Origin: Bacteroidota bacterium
Lineage (GTDB): Bacteria; Bacteroidota; Ignavibacteria; Kapaibacteriales; NICIL-2
Assembly (NCBI GenBank): GCA_019695345.1
Contig: JAIBAE010000009.1
Coordinates: 1 to 64,000, forward strand
Length of the DNA: 64,000 nt
Reading direction: 5' to 3'
Part shown: positions 16,595-26,009 of the stretch, piece by piece
How positions within the stretch are numbered: the stretch's first letter is position 1
Layout: each line of letters begins with the position of its first letter
The notes under the pieces: model-generated
Seen by the model: the letters and a program-made list of their open reading frames with translations, nothing else
Database searches by the model: none
What the model was told of the DNA's origin: nothing
Made by a program: the position numbers and the translations under genes

Positions 16595-16621
16595 GACGTA
16601 GGGGCGAATAGTTATTCGCCC
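16595..16621 (+). repeat. R2/REP hairpin 2
   Basis: GACGTAG head and the palindrome GGGCGAATAGTTATTCGCCC in direct orientation to hairpin 1. Confidence 0.85.
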
Positions 16622-16713
16622 AAAGTAAGATTTGATGTTGTATCAATACAACTATAAATTCTCTACATTCTGTATTATAAATTTATACCTAATTCTTACT
16701 GTATTCATACTGT

Positions 16714-16739
16714 GGGCGAATAACTATTCGCCCCTACGG
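16714..16739 (-). repeat. R2/REP hairpin 3
   Basis: Inverted copy: palindrome GGGCGAATAACTATTCGCCC, then CTACGG, followed by TTGTAATGCATGAAG shared with hairpin 4. Confidence 0.85.
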
Positions 16740-16844
16740 CTTGTAATGCATGAAGAATTGGTACATGGTTATCGAACTTGTTGTGTTAATACTAACATAA
16801 TAATACAACATTCTGTTTTGCTTATCTCTACTTATTCTTGGGGT

Positions 16845-16870
16845 GGGCGAATAACTATTCGCCCCTACGG
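16845..16870 (-). repeat. R2/REP hairpin 4
   Basis: Identical in palindrome and orientation to hairpin 3, including the downstream flank. Confidence 0.85.
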
Positions 16871-16950
16871 ATTGTAATGCATGAAGTACTCGTTTAGTAC
16901 CTCTCAGGGTAAGGTAGGATGTAATACACCAATACACATCCACCACCACA

Positions 16951-17811
16951 TTATTGCGATAACGCTAACAACCGCTCTAAACGTGGTTGCTCGTTGGCTT
17001 GAAGCCAAATGTCTTTAGAAAGTAACTCGTGTGCTTTGGCAAAGTGTGGTTTAGCTTCATCGGGTTTGCCTAAGGCAAGCAGACACTCGCCTGTTTCCTC
17101 GTAGATGTATCCGTCATCCTGAATGTTCTTCTCGGCGCGTTCGGCAAGCATGGCACGTTGCATGGAAAGAGATTCTTCTACGTTGCCCAGCATACGCAAT
17201 GTTTTGGCAACGCACCATTGTGCTATGTGAATTTCTACAATGTTGTTTTGTTTGCAGCGGAACTCAAGTGCATCCTTAAAAAGCTCTAATGCGCGGGTGT
17301 AGTTGCCCATAGAAAAGTACGTCCACCCGGTGTTGTTTAACAGCGATGCAAGCCAACGCTTTGCCATTTCCTGTTCGGTGTTTTGCGCAATACTAATTGC
17401 AAGTTCATTCCATTGCAGCGATTCTTCTGCCTTGGTGATAATACCCATCATGTGCGCGGCATCTACGGTGTAATCGTCGTGGTTGCATTGTTTGCCTGCC
17501 TCAAACGCAGCTAGAAAATACTCGCGCGCTTGCTCAGCATTTCCCAATGAGTTATACACTCTGCCGCGCTCTAACAATGCGCGAACCTTAACAACGGGCA
17601 TATCGTTGGTAATCTGTGCATCGGCTTGGTTTAATATTTCGTGAGCTTCATCAAAGCGGCGTTGCAAGCCAACCGAGCGGGCAAGTTGTGTGCGTATCTC
17701 TGCTTGCTCGGCGGGTGATGTTGCCTCCGTTAAAAACTCTCTGAACCGAACTTCGGTTTCGGCGGGCTTGCTGTAATTCCATGCGCTGTACAGTTTGTCG
17801 GCAATGTTCAT
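16951..17811 (-). CDS. TPR-repeat protein
   Basis: This 286-residue, all-helical cytoplasmic protein has about six tetratricopeptide units. Examples are VRALLERGRVYNSLGNAEQAREYFLAAFEAG near 77 and LLNNTGWTYFSMGNYTRALELFKDALEF near 161, with the usual W/L-G-Y-A-F-A-P spacing. There is no signal peptide or enzymatic domain. TPR proteins mediate protein contacts; no partner can be inferred. Confidence 0.85.
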   Translation of the reverse strand: MNIADKLYSAWNYSKPAETEVRFREFLTEATSPAEQAEIRTQLARSVGLQRRFDEAHEILNQADAQITNDMPVVKVRALLERGRVYNSLGNAEQAREYFLAAFEAGKQCNHDDYTVDAAHMMGIITKAEESLQWNELAISIAQNTEQEMAKRWLASLLNNTGWTYFSMGNYTRALELFKDALEFRCKQNNIVEIHIAQWCVAKTLRMLGNVEESLSMQRAMLAERAEKNIQDDGYIYEETGECLLALGKPDEAKPHFAKAHELLSKDIWLQANEQPRLERLLALSQ

Positions 17812-17895
17812 GGCTGTAAGTGTTGGTTGTTGTACTATACCCGAAAACTACAAAACACAACTCATTACGCGCACAAGTTTTTGTAATATGGTACT

Positions 17896-17959
17896 TTGCT
17901 ATCGCAAGACTGCACCGCACAACATACTTCCAAACACAGTTGCCTTGCAGGAGAGATGG
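17896..17959 (+). repeat. R1 repeat, copy 8
   Basis: Left box TTGCTATCGCAAGACTGCACC (one C to T change), right box CTTGCAGGAGAGATGG. It lies just upstream of the TPR gene start. Confidence 0.65.
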
Positions 17960-18062
17960 TGAGGAAAAGTGCGTGGTATGCTGTACTACATGTATACACC
18001 TAACAGGTAAATATTCTGAGTCCTATAGCTCTTGACAGATACTGATTATAAAGAATTCATCT

Positions 18063-20063
18063 TTAATCATTATAGGGATCCATAATCCCGTTTGGATAAT
18101 AATCTTGCTTTCTCCAAAGCTGGCCAGGGTTAATACTTCCAATATATTCATTGCTGTAAATAGTAATTTCCTTTTCGTCTCGACGTTTTTCTGAGTGATC
18201 CAAAGGATCAATATACTTTAACTCAATTCGCAATCTTGTTTTGTAATCTCCATCATAAATGGGAGTTGTAAATGTCCAGTAATATCGTGGCTCAAGTGTC
18301 AGAGTGTGATAACTGTTACCACACCAACTACTCGGTAAGTATTCAATATCCACCCATGTATCTTTGTTATCGTCATTGTTAATTAATGCTTGGACTTTCA
18401 TATAAAGTCTGCTGTCTTGTGCATTGAATTGAATGTTACTTTTAGTGTTGTTTGCCACACAAACAGCAAGTACATTATAAGGCGTAGAAAAAGTATTACT
18501 GGTGGCCGGCTTAACAACAACACTAACAGAATTCTCAATAAAATCTGAAGAACTATACATCTTTTTTGGAATGTTTTGTGATTCTGCCCAACCGCCACTT
18601 TGTACATTTTCTTTGGGTAAAGAATATGCATAGAAGTGTCCTCTATTCATATAGTCAATATTCAGATTTGAAAGTTCTTTTGATTCATTAGTTATTTCTT
18701 GCCAAACAATTTTACCATTTATGGTAATGTATGTTAACTTTTTATCAATAATACATTTCAGTAATCCATTTCTGAAACCTTCTTGGTCGAATCGTTCAAT
18801 GATTGGTTTAACTAGAATTTTACCATTCTTGCTAGCAATCCCTGTAAGATTATTATAGGGATTGTTTGTATCGGGATTAGGTTCTTCAAAAAAGAAATAG
18901 TCATCAATCATACCAATATCATTAATTCTGTAAAATAGCGGGTTGATGATAAAATGTGCGTTGGTATCAATTAGTCCCCATTTTTGATTTACTGCTACAA
19001 ATGCAACACCATTATAAAATCCATTACCTAGTACATTATTAAATGAATTCTTAGCGACAAACTTACCATGTGTATTTAATATTGAATAATGCCCATTCTT
19101 GTTTTTTACAAAAGCCCTCCCATCTGAAAAATCCTTAACTGCTTCTAAGGTTGTGTCATTAATTATAATCTCACCTTTTGTGTTCATGTAACCTTGATAT
19201 GAATTCTCAGATGAGGAATAAACTCCTCTTTTTTCTGGAATCCAGTATTTATATAAATGCATCTTAGCTAAACCGCAGTGTAATGTGCCCTCAAGATAGC
19301 ATTGATTCCGGTGATCTTTAGAAAGAATAGCTCTTCCTGTTTTATCAAGGATTACTGTTCTACCTGTATAACCATCGATAGAATTCCAAGGTTCTTCCGG
19401 TGTTGTAGCCAAGAAGTAGCCGTTATCATAGCGAGTAATATCAATAAATTTACCGTAAGGAATTATAAAGTTACCTAACGAATCGATTACACCCATCTCG
19501 GAGTAATTTGTAATTCCCTTTTCTTTGTCTGTGTACGGATGGTGATTAATGCCCTGAACAATAAACATTCCGTCAGGAATGGATTTTAAACGAGAGTAGA
19601 CTGTATCAATAATGAGTTCGCCTCTCTTATTGATGACTCCAAATTTTTCTGTTGTTGTTTTTACGACTGCTCTACCATTGTTAAATTGTCCAAGTAAATG
19701 AAAATTGCATTCAAAAGCCTTTTGTCCTAATTTGTTAATAAAAAAGGGCTTCCCTCTCTTATATACGATGGCAAGCCCATCAGCAAATGGAGTGGCATAA
19801 TCATACTGTGGTTGAATAATAAATTCTCCAGTATAATTTATATATCCATAAGTACCGGATATTCTTGCATGTGCAAGTCCTTCTGTAATCTCGCCAAGTA
19901 CAATGAATTTGGGTTCAACTACAACTTGTCCAATAGAATCAATAAATCCGAACTTATTATGATCTGATATTAAAAAAAGAGGTTCTCCAGGCTTAGCTTG
20001 TTTGATTTGTCCCATACAGCTAATAAGTGTAAGGGTTAGTAAGATGATACCTAAGTTTTTCAT
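18063..20063 (-). CDS. WG-repeat lipoprotein
   Basis: The ATG ending at 20063 gives 666 residues with a lipoprotein signal peptide, MKNLGIILLTLTLISC (lipobox LISC, Cys16). The body to about residue 470 is built of WG/KWGV-type repeats, seen as FGFIDSIGQVVVEPKF, YGYINYTGEFIIQPQYD, FGVINKRGELIIDTVY and WGLIDTNAHFIINPLF. The last 200 residues form a different, immunoglobulin-like region with TLTLEPRYYWTFTTPI. WG-repeat proteins are common envelope proteins of Bacteroidota with no general function assigned. A frame with 15 extra codons upstream was rejected because the lipoprotein signal starts here. The gene is A+T-rich compared with its neighbours. Confidence 0.85.
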   Translation of the reverse strand: MKNLGIILLTLTLISCMGQIKQAKPGEPLFLISDHNKFGFIDSIGQVVVEPKFIVLGEITEGLAHARISGTYGYINYTGEFIIQPQYDYATPFADGLAIVYKRGKPFFINKLGQKAFECNFHLLGQFNNGRAVVKTTTEKFGVINKRGELIIDTVYSRLKSIPDGMFIVQGINHHPYTDKEKGITNYSEMGVIDSLGNFIIPYGKFIDITRYDNGYFLATTPEEPWNSIDGYTGRTVILDKTGRAILSKDHRNQCYLEGTLHCGLAKMHLYKYWIPEKRGVYSSSENSYQGYMNTKGEIIINDTTLEAVKDFSDGRAFVKNKNGHYSILNTHGKFVAKNSFNNVLGNGFYNGVAFVAVNQKWGLIDTNAHFIINPLFYRINDIGMIDDYFFFEEPNPDTNNPYNNLTGIASKNGKILVKPIIERFDQEGFRNGLLKCIIDKKLTYITINGKIVWQEITNESKELSNLNIDYMNRGHFYAYSLPKENVQSGGWAESQNIPKKMYSSSDFIENSVSVVVKPATSNTFSTPYNVLAVCVANNTKSNIQFNAQDSRLYMKVQALINNDDNKDTWVDIEYLPSSWCGNSYHTLTLEPRYYWTFTTPIYDGDYKTRLRIELKYIDPLDHSEKRRDEKEITIYSNEYIGSINPGQLWRKQDYYPNGIMDPYND

Positions 20064-20165
20064 TGATTGTAGAATTAGATTGTTGTTAGCGGAGTTGACG
20101 TATGTCATTTAACATTATTCATTACTTATATATACAGATATTTTTCCATCATCTTAAGCAGACGG

Positions 20166-20225
20166 CAATTACAACACTGAAACCTTTGCTTCTTTGCAAC
20201 CTCTGCGACTTTGCGTGAATTGTAA
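20166..20225. repeat. CTTTGC-type dispersed repeat in a hairpin
   Basis: AATTACAA at the left and TTGTAATT at the right enclose TTTGCTTCTTTGCAACCTC and TGCGACTTTGCGTGAA. I recognise the inner CTTTGC/CTCTGCG wording as a repeat common in intergenic DNA of this group; only one copy is seen in this window. Confidence 0.5.
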
Positions 20226-20239
20226 TTTCAGCTCAACAC

Positions 20240-20310
20240 GCGCGACGCTGAAGAATCGGTTCCGCCCGGGTGACGGCGCAGAAGGATTGCTTCGGCATGT
20301 GAGGGGAACC
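20240..20310 (+). repeat. R3 repeat, copy a
   Basis: GCGCGACGCTGAAGAATCGG, TTCCGCCCGGGTGACGGCGC, then AGAAGGATTGCTTCGGCA. It matches the copies at 24.1, 24.5, 36.5, 37.0 and 61.7 kb. Confidence 0.7.
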
Positions 20311-20394
20311 AATATTTTGCAACCTGTACAACGTTTGCGCAGGTGATTGACACACTCGTTTTATATTGCATCAAATTACCCCACGGAAAATATC

Positions 20395-23300
20395 ATGAAA
20401 CCACTTGCATCACCATTTACGCGCGAACAAACCTTAGCATTGGCTACCGACCGACACCTGATAGTAAGTGCCGGTGCCGGCTCGGGGAAAACACGTGTAC
20501 TTGTTGAACGCTATGTGCAACTGTTGGTTCATGGTGTAGAGCCGCGCAATGTTGTTGCTATTACGTTTACCAAAAAAGCCGCAGCCGAAATGCTTGCGCG
20601 TGCCGCCAAAATCTTGGACGACCGTTTTGATAGAGCTACCACGCCTGCCCAGCTAAAACGATTACTGCATGTTCGCGAACAGTTAACCAATGCACGGATT
20701 TCTACTATCCATAGTTTTTGCGATCAGCTTCTGCGCACATACCCAATTGAAGCGCGGGTATCGCCTAACTTTACCATTATTTCCGAAAGCGATTTAGCCG
20801 AGATGCGCGCACGTGCGGTAACTACCACAATGGAAGAATGGTTGGAAGACGATGAACGTCGCCACGATGCAAAAGATATTATCCTAACAGTAGGTCACCG
20901 CACGGTAGAAAATTTTCTGAACACACTATTGCGCAACACCGAACAACTTACGCAGTTGGATGAATTGTACACGCACCATACCGATGAACAGTTATTGGAA
21001 CTTCGCGGAAAGTTCTTCCGTGATTTTCTGGCGAATGATGTTGATACACTTTTGCAAACATTGCCCGAGTTGTTTGCTTCGGTGATGGATGGAATTAAAA
21101 AGGATAACAAAACACTTCCTAAGATTAAAAGCGCTGAGGCGCTGTTTGCACAGTCGTTACCGGAGTTAAGAAGATTAAATCAGTCGGTGCGGTTTGATGA
21201 TGTAGCCCGTATGGCTGAGTTGATAGATGAAATAGTTGGCTTGTTACTTACAAAAGCAAGTGAGCCAAGTTCGCTTGTTAGAAAGCTTGTTACTATACCC
21301 AATGATGTATGGAGTGCAATAAGCGGTGCAGCTAAGCGCATACGTGAGTTTAGAGAATCGTTAGAGAGTGAAGACTCGGATGAGAGGATGATTCGATACG
21401 CGCGTATTCTGTTCAATATGGCAAAGTATGCCATGCAACTTGTGAATAAAGAAAAGGAAGAAACTGCATCGTTGGATTTTGATGACTTGCAATTAAAGGT
21501 GCTGGACTTACTGCATAACCCCGATGTGTGTGCATCGCTACGGAAGCGTATCCGGTATTTAATGATGGATGAGTTTCAGGACACCAACGCAATGCAATAC
21601 CTTATTGCAAAACGATTAGTAACTGCCTTACAAGAAGAAACTGATACAGAAAACTCTCCTAACATATTTATAGTGGGCGATGCCAAACAAAGTATCTACG
21701 GATTCCGTAAAGCAGATGTGCGTGTATTTGCGCAAGCACAACAAGATATTATGCGTGCAAATATGAAGGTACGTACTAATGGTGGTATTACCGATGTTGT
21801 TAGCAATGTTGAATACGGAGATGTTCAGGCAAATGAGAATGAGCGCGATGGTGATATTCATCTTTCGGCATCGTTCCGCCTTGTGCCGCAGTTGTGTTCG
21901 TTTGTGAACATAGTGTGTAGTGCCGTAATGCCACAAGAATCGCACGGGTACGAGGTTGCTTACGAGCCAATTATATCTGCCCGGAAAGACAAGACGTACG
22001 AAGGTATTGAAAGTACTGTTGAGATTCTTGTAGCGCACCGGTTCAAATCACAACATAATTCTCAGCGTGCGCGAGAGGCTAACCAACAAACCATAACCGA
22101 AAGCGATTTACTTGCCGGAAGAATTGTAGAGTTGATTGAAGGAAAATCCTTAACGGTGTGGGATGAACACAAAGAACAGTTCCGTCCGGCGGAATACCGC
22201 GACATTGCTATTCTTGCCCGCCGCAGTTCCCGTTTTGAAGAAATGGCATCGGCGCTACGTAAAAAAGGAGTGCCGTTTATTATTCATAGCGGACGTGGCT
22301 TTTTTACAACGCAGGAAGTAACCGATGTAATATCATTTCTGAAATTCCTGCACAACACAAATAATGATATTGCTCTGGCGGCAACAATGCGCTCGCCATT
22401 TTTTGCACTAAGTGATTCGCAGTTGTACCGAATTGCTCACACAAACCCAACCGAGAGTTTATGGAAGCGTTTCCAAACATGGATGCAGGAAACACACGAA
22501 CAATTCCCCAACGATGAACGCATTCAACGTTGTTACAGAATACTTACTACCATTCTGCCACTTGCCGCACGTATGCCCGTACCGCAGTTGTTACGAATGA
22601 TATTCCGCGAGTGTGGCTGGCATGGCGTTATTACGTACAGTCCGCGTAAAGAACAAATAGAAGCAAACATTGAAAAGCTGATGCAGGTTGCACGTGCATT
22701 CGAGAACCGTGGCTTTAAAAACCTATTCGACTTTGTGGAAGAACTTACACGCATGCAACAAACAAGCAGCAAAGAGGCCGAAGCGGCTGTTCTTGGCGAA
22801 GGAAATGTTTTGAATATCATGACTATACATGCCTCTAAAGGATTAGAGTTCCCTATTGTGGTAATGTTTGATACAAACTTTAGTAACAACAACAACGATG
22901 CACTGCAAATACACGAACAGTTTGGTATCACGTTTACTGTAAGCGGTGATGACGATGATGATGAATACAACAAAAAAGTAAAATCACCCATTCGGTTTCT
23001 TACAGCAAACTCGTTAAAGGATTCCGAACACGCCGAAGACAAACGCTTGCTGTATGTTGCACTTACCCGCGCAAAGGAGCATTTGCTAATTAGTGCAACA
23101 CAACAAGTAAACATCAATACCGAAGGTGAGTTCAGTTCATCCGAGCCAAAGTCGTATTTCAAAATGATAGCCGATGGCATTGTGTTTCAGCCCGAGTTCC
23201 CGTTACTCAATTCATCAATACCATTACACGATACAGTTCAACGCTTAGATGGAACACAGGTGCATTTGCGCTACGAAGTACAAGTACGAACAAACAACGA

Positions 23301-24123
23301 ACACACCGACGTAGTTGCAACAAAACAAGAACAGCAACAACCATTGCCACGAGCACTACAACTGGAAACAATTACAAGTACAACATCGGGCGAAATCTTT
23401 TCTGCATCTCAGTTGATGTTATTCCAACAAAACCCCGATGAATACATCCGCATGTATCGTTTGGGAATGCAAAGCAGTGACGACGACATGTTACAGGCAC
23501 GCGCAGTACATGCAGAACACGATAACGACGATGTAAGTGGTACACTTGCCGGAACGCTGATTCACAATGTTCTAAGCAACGTGGCAAACTGGCTTCATGC
23601 AGATGGAACCATTAACGAGCAAAACCTAAAACAAAGCATAGAAGAAACGTTTCATGCACAGCAAGTTGCAAAGCGCGCACCGTTAATCGAACGCATTACA
23701 AACGATGTTCGTGCGGTTGTTACTATTCCGCTGGTGCGCAACAACACACAGGCAGTACGCACAATGCTTACCGAACACACACTTACCATGCCTGTTGCAA
23801 CAGATTACTTTACTGGCACAATGGATGCAATTGTGCAACTGCCAAACGGCACGCACGAAATCTGGGATTGGAAAACAAATAAGCTTACAACAAAATCGGC
23901 TGCGGAGTGGCTTGCATACTACACATTACAACTGCACTCGTATTGTTTTTTATTGGCGCATAAGTTTCCTAACCAAGAAGAATACAACGCACGGCTCATC
24001 TTTACCCGCACCGGAGAAACCCAAACAGTAACGCTTACAAAGCAACAAGCATTGCAATACGGTAACACCATTGCCTCAACAATTCGCGCTATAAAACAGC
24101 GGTGTGGTCTGTTACCGGAATAG
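20395..24123 (+). CDS. addA: AddA-like UvrD-family helicase with C-terminal nuclease
   Basis: A 1242-residue protein from the ATG at 20395; a TTG 16 codons upstream was rejected. It is a superfamily 1A helicase: Walker A SAGAGSGKT at 25-33, AITFTKKAAAEM near 62, DEFQDTNAMQY near 395, GDAKQSIYGFRKAD near 435, TIHASKGLEFPIV near 810, and LYVALTRAKEHL near 885. The C-terminus has the RecB-type nuclease: DAIVQLPNGTHEIWDWKTNK with D1158 and K1160, then QLHSYCFLL near 1179. This is the AddA/RecB-like architecture that resects double-strand breaks. No AddB/RexB-like gene adjoins it, which is unusual. Confidence 0.88.
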   Translation: MKPLASPFTREQTLALATDRHLIVSAGAGSGKTRVLVERYVQLLVHGVEPRNVVAITFTKKAAAEMLARAAKILDDRFDRATTPAQLKRLLHVREQLTNARISTIHSFCDQLLRTYPIEARVSPNFTIISESDLAEMRARAVTTTMEEWLEDDERRHDAKDIILTVGHRTVENFLNTLLRNTEQLTQLDELYTHHTDEQLLELRGKFFRDFLANDVDTLLQTLPELFASVMDGIKKDNKTLPKIKSAEALFAQSLPELRRLNQSVRFDDVARMAELIDEIVGLLLTKASEPSSLVRKLVTIPNDVWSAISGAAKRIREFRESLESEDSDERMIRYARILFNMAKYAMQLVNKEKEETASLDFDDLQLKVLDLLHNPDVCASLRKRIRYLMMDEFQDTNAMQYLIAKRLVTALQEETDTENSPNIFIVGDAKQSIYGFRKADVRVFAQAQQDIMRANMKVRTNGGITDVVSNVEYGDVQANENERDGDIHLSASFRLVPQLCSFVNIVCSAVMPQESHGYEVAYEPIISARKDKTYEGIESTVEILVAHRFKSQHNSQRAREANQQTITESDLLAGRIVELIEGKSLTVWDEHKEQFRPAEYRDIAILARRSSRFEEMASALRKKGVPFIIHSGRGFFTTQEVTDVISFLKFLHNTNNDIALAATMRSPFFALSDSQLYRIAHTNPTESLWKRFQTWMQETHEQFPNDERIQRCYRILTTILPLAARMPVPQLLRMIFRECGWHGVITYSPRKEQIEANIEKLMQVARAFENRGFKNLFDFVEELTRMQQTSSKEAEAAVLGEGNVLNIMTIHASKGLEFPIVVMFDTNFSNNNNDALQIHEQFGITFTVSGDDDDDEYNKKVKSPIRFLTANSLKDSEHAEDKRLLYVALTRAKEHLLISATQQVNINTEGEFSSSEPKSYFKMIADGIVFQPEFPLLNSSIPLHDTVQRLDGTQVHLRYEVQVRTNNEHTDVVATKQEQQQPLPRALQLETITSTTSGEIFSASQLMLFQQNPDEYIRMYRLGMQSSDDDMLQARAVHAEHDNDDVSGTLAGTLIHNVLSNVANWLHADGTINEQNLKQSIEETFHAQQVAKRAPLIERITNDVRAVVTIPLVRNNTQAVRTMLTEHTLTMPVATDYFTGTMDAIVQLPNGTHEIWDWKTNKLTTKSAAEWLAYYTLQLHSYCFLLAHKFPNQEEYNARLIFTRTGETQTVTLTKQQALQYGNTIASTIRAIKQRCGLLPE

Positions 24124-24131
24124 TGTGCTTC

Positions 24132-24198
24132 CCCGCTACTGCCGCAGCGCGCCTTGTGCGCGGTAACCCAGTCCGCTCCAACCGTTCAGCGGCGCGAT
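24132..24198 (-). repeat. R3 repeat, copy b
   Basis: On the minus strand: ATCGCGCCGCTGAACGGTTG, GAGCGGACTGGGTTACCGCG, then GCGCGCTGCGGCAGTAGCGG. It is closest to copy c at 37.0 kb. Confidence 0.65.
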
Positions 24199-24235
24199 GT
24201 TTAATTACGTATTTGTCAACATAACCAAAGTTGTT

Positions 24236-24261
24236 CGTAGGGGCGAATAGATATTCGCCCG
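24236..24261 (+). repeat. R2/REP hairpin 5
   Basis: CGTAG head and palindrome GGGCGAATAGATATTCGCCC, the same REP as beside the RAYT, about 7.5 kb away. Confidence 0.85.
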
Positions 24262-24305
24262 TGATTTTGATTATTACAAATTCCCATTATCATCCCTAAC
24301 AATCA

Positions 24306-24417
24306 GAGAGATTCTTCGCGTTGCTCAGAATGACAAACCGGAATGTTGTGGTTGTCATGCTGAACGGAGTGAAGCACCTACCGTTGTTTAGATTTTTCGC
24401 GTTGCTCAGAATGACAA
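24306..24417. repeat. Three units of a CTCAGAATGACAA repeat family
   Basis: Units at 24306-24335 (AGATTCTTCGCGTTGCTCAG, then AATGACAA), 24353-24376 (inverted: TGTCATGCTGAACGGAGTGA) and 24390-24417 (TTTTTCGCGTTGCTCAGAAT, then GACAA). I know this motif as a dispersed repeat in many environmental bacteria. Confidence 0.65.
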
Positions 24418-24478
24418 AAGTAGCGCGGTATAAAACACACGACCACGTATTTCGTAATCCGTCATTCGTAATTATTCT

Positions 24479-24543
24479 GCGACGCAGAACGTGCGGTTCG
24501 CACCGGGTTGGCGCGCTTGAGCATTGCCTCGGCAGAGGTGGAA
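24479..24543 (+). repeat. R3 repeat, copy d
   Basis: GCGACGCAGAACGTGCGGTT, CGCACCGGGTTGGCGCGCTT, then GAGCATTGCCTCGGCAGAGG. It resembles copy e at 36.5 kb most. Confidence 0.65.
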
Positions 24544-24613
24544 ACCATATTTAATTTCAGAATTATAAATGTGTTTTGTAGATTCCCAATAGTATCAACC
24601 TTTGGGATACATA

Positions 24614-25300
24614 ATGAAACAATTACGGTTGTTTACAACACGGTTATTGTGCTTGTTCGTGGTAACGTTATTGAACTCGTGCACGGCATTTTTTTTACAA
24701 GAGCCGCATCCGCGTCACCTGCCGCCGGTTCCGCTCATAGATAGCGATACTGCAAAAGTTATTGAATACAAAACAGTAATTGTATCTCATCAGTTAAATG
24801 TTGCGTGGGCTTTGGATACCAAGTATAGTGCGTTGGTATCGGCTAACTATAACACTTATCGTGGAAGCTCCTACGGACTTGATGCGGCATTAGGACGATG
24901 GTGGAGTAATAAAGGTGGCAGAGCAGAAATTTATGCAGGAATCAGTACTTCGTTATCAAATTTGGAAATGGGACCTGTAACCGAGAAGTATAAAGTGGCA
25001 GGAAGATTTGCGCAAGGGTGTATGGCATTGTCATCGCTTGTGGGCAAACGGTTACTTTTTCAGACAGGTATAGTTGCGCGGGCAAATTATGATGTACTAT
25101 TAGATTACTCTGATATATATAAAAACAAAACACCTTCAAAAACAGCAACCTATAGTACGGTGGTCTGGTTTTTTAAATTACAAGGAACACACTTTGGATT
25201 GCAACTTGAGCCGGGGGGTACTTTCTCGGACAGTAGTTCACCGTTATTTAATGAGACGGCTGAATACTCCATGACATTAGGTTGTACTATACGATTTTAA
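24614..25300 (+). CDS. Lipoprotein, paralogue A of a tandem pair
   Basis: From the ATG at 24614, a 228-residue lipoprotein with lipobox LLNSC after a hydrophobic signal. Its body shares a run of landmarks with the next gene: HLPPVPLIDSDTAKVIE, LNVAWALD, YGLDAALGRWWSN and GRAEIYAG. These look like beta-strands of an outer-membrane protein. No known family is recognised. The paralogue starts 12 bp downstream. Confidence 0.7.
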   Translation: MKQLRLFTTRLLCLFVVTLLNSCTAFFLQEPHPRHLPPVPLIDSDTAKVIEYKTVIVSHQLNVAWALDTKYSALVSANYNTYRGSSYGLDAALGRWWSNKGGRAEIYAGISTSLSNLEMGPVTEKYKVAGRFAQGCMALSSLVGKRLLFQTGIVARANYDVLLDYSDIYKNKTPSKTATYSTVVWFFKLQGTHFGLQLEPGGTFSDSSSPLFNETAEYSMTLGCTIRF

Positions 25301-25312
25301 ATTGTTACTACT

Positions 25313-26008
25313 ATGAATGATGTACAGATTATTTCTCAATTGAAGTATTATGCAGTGATACTAATTACTGGAATCAGTATTATATTCCTCTCTTCCTGCG
25401 CTACACCGGTGCAACCGCACATGCCACCCACGCCATTGATTTCAAGTGATTCGGATAAAGTTGTTGAAGTACGATTAACATCGCAAAACGTTCAGGGGAA
25501 TGTTGCATGGGCTTTGGATAAAGAGCTTTGTGCATTTGTATCGGGGAATGTGTACTTTAGCGATATGCGCGGGTTTGGCGGCGATGCTGCCATAGGTAGT
25601 TGGTGGAGTGGCGGTGTTGGCCGCGCCGAGGTGTATCTTGGTGGTGGTTTTGCGCAATCGCACACCAGCGGAGTTGATAACCCAAATACCTATAATTTAC
25701 TTTCCGGATTTGTTCAGGGTAATGTAGCGTTGTCTACTGTACGTTCTTCGTCGATTCAGGCACAACTTGGGCTGTCGTGCAGATTAAGTTATACCTCGTT
25801 GCTGAGTGCTACATATTACAATCCTGCCGACCCCACTAAACAACCTGATAAACGTGTTACCCACCAGATAACAAGTTTGTTCTTGCGGTTAGGATATAAG
25901 CCCATAGTCATTGACGCTGGCACGGCAATTATGTCGCCGCTTATCCAGTCTAACCTTTTAGATAAGCCATACTTTTTAGTATATATTAGTTGTGCCGTAC
26001 AACTGTAA
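25313..26008 (+). CDS. Lipoprotein, paralogue B of a tandem pair
   Basis: A 231-residue protein with signal and lipobox LSSC near 29. It shares HMPPTPLISSDSDKVVE, GNVAWALD, FGGDAAIGSWWSG and GRAEVYLG with the preceding gene, which points to tandem duplication and divergence. Its function is unknown. Its stop is 1 bp from the stop of pyk on the other strand, leaving no room for a dedicated terminator. Confidence 0.7.
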   Translation: MNDVQIISQLKYYAVILITGISIIFLSSCATPVQPHMPPTPLISSDSDKVVEVRLTSQNVQGNVAWALDKELCAFVSGNVYFSDMRGFGGDAAIGSWWSGGVGRAEVYLGGGFAQSHTSGVDNPNTYNLLSGFVQGNVALSTVRSSSIQAQLGLSCRLSYTSLLSATYYNPADPTKQPDKRVTHQITSLFLRLGYKPIVIDAGTAIMSPLIQSNLLDKPYFLVYISCAVQL

Positions 26009-26009
26009 G

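Larger units (their letters stand above)
16463..16950. other. REP cluster upstream of the RAYT
   Basis: This 488 bp gap holds four R2 (REP) hairpins, two in each orientation, in A+T-rich DNA. Beyond the hairpins at 16714 and 16845 the flank TTGTAATGCATGAAG is also duplicated, so that block was copied as a unit. No gene is seen. Confidence 0.75.
20064..20394. other. Gene-free gap with two dispersed repeats
   Basis: A hairpin-forming repeat at 20166-20225 and R3 copy a at 20240-20310 fill most of this 331 bp gap between divergent genes. No gene is seen. Confidence 0.6.
24124..24613. other. Repeat-filled gap
   Basis: This 490 bp gap consists almost wholly of dispersed repeats: R3 copies b and d, one R2/REP hairpin, and three units of the CTCAGAATGACAA family. 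No gene is seen. Confidence 0.7.

Noticed and set aside
16502-16870. Four similar repeats as a CRISPR array
   Set aside because: Spacing is irregular (about 93, 119 and 131 bp), orientation changes between copies, the units are palindromes of about 26 bp, and no cas gene is nearby.
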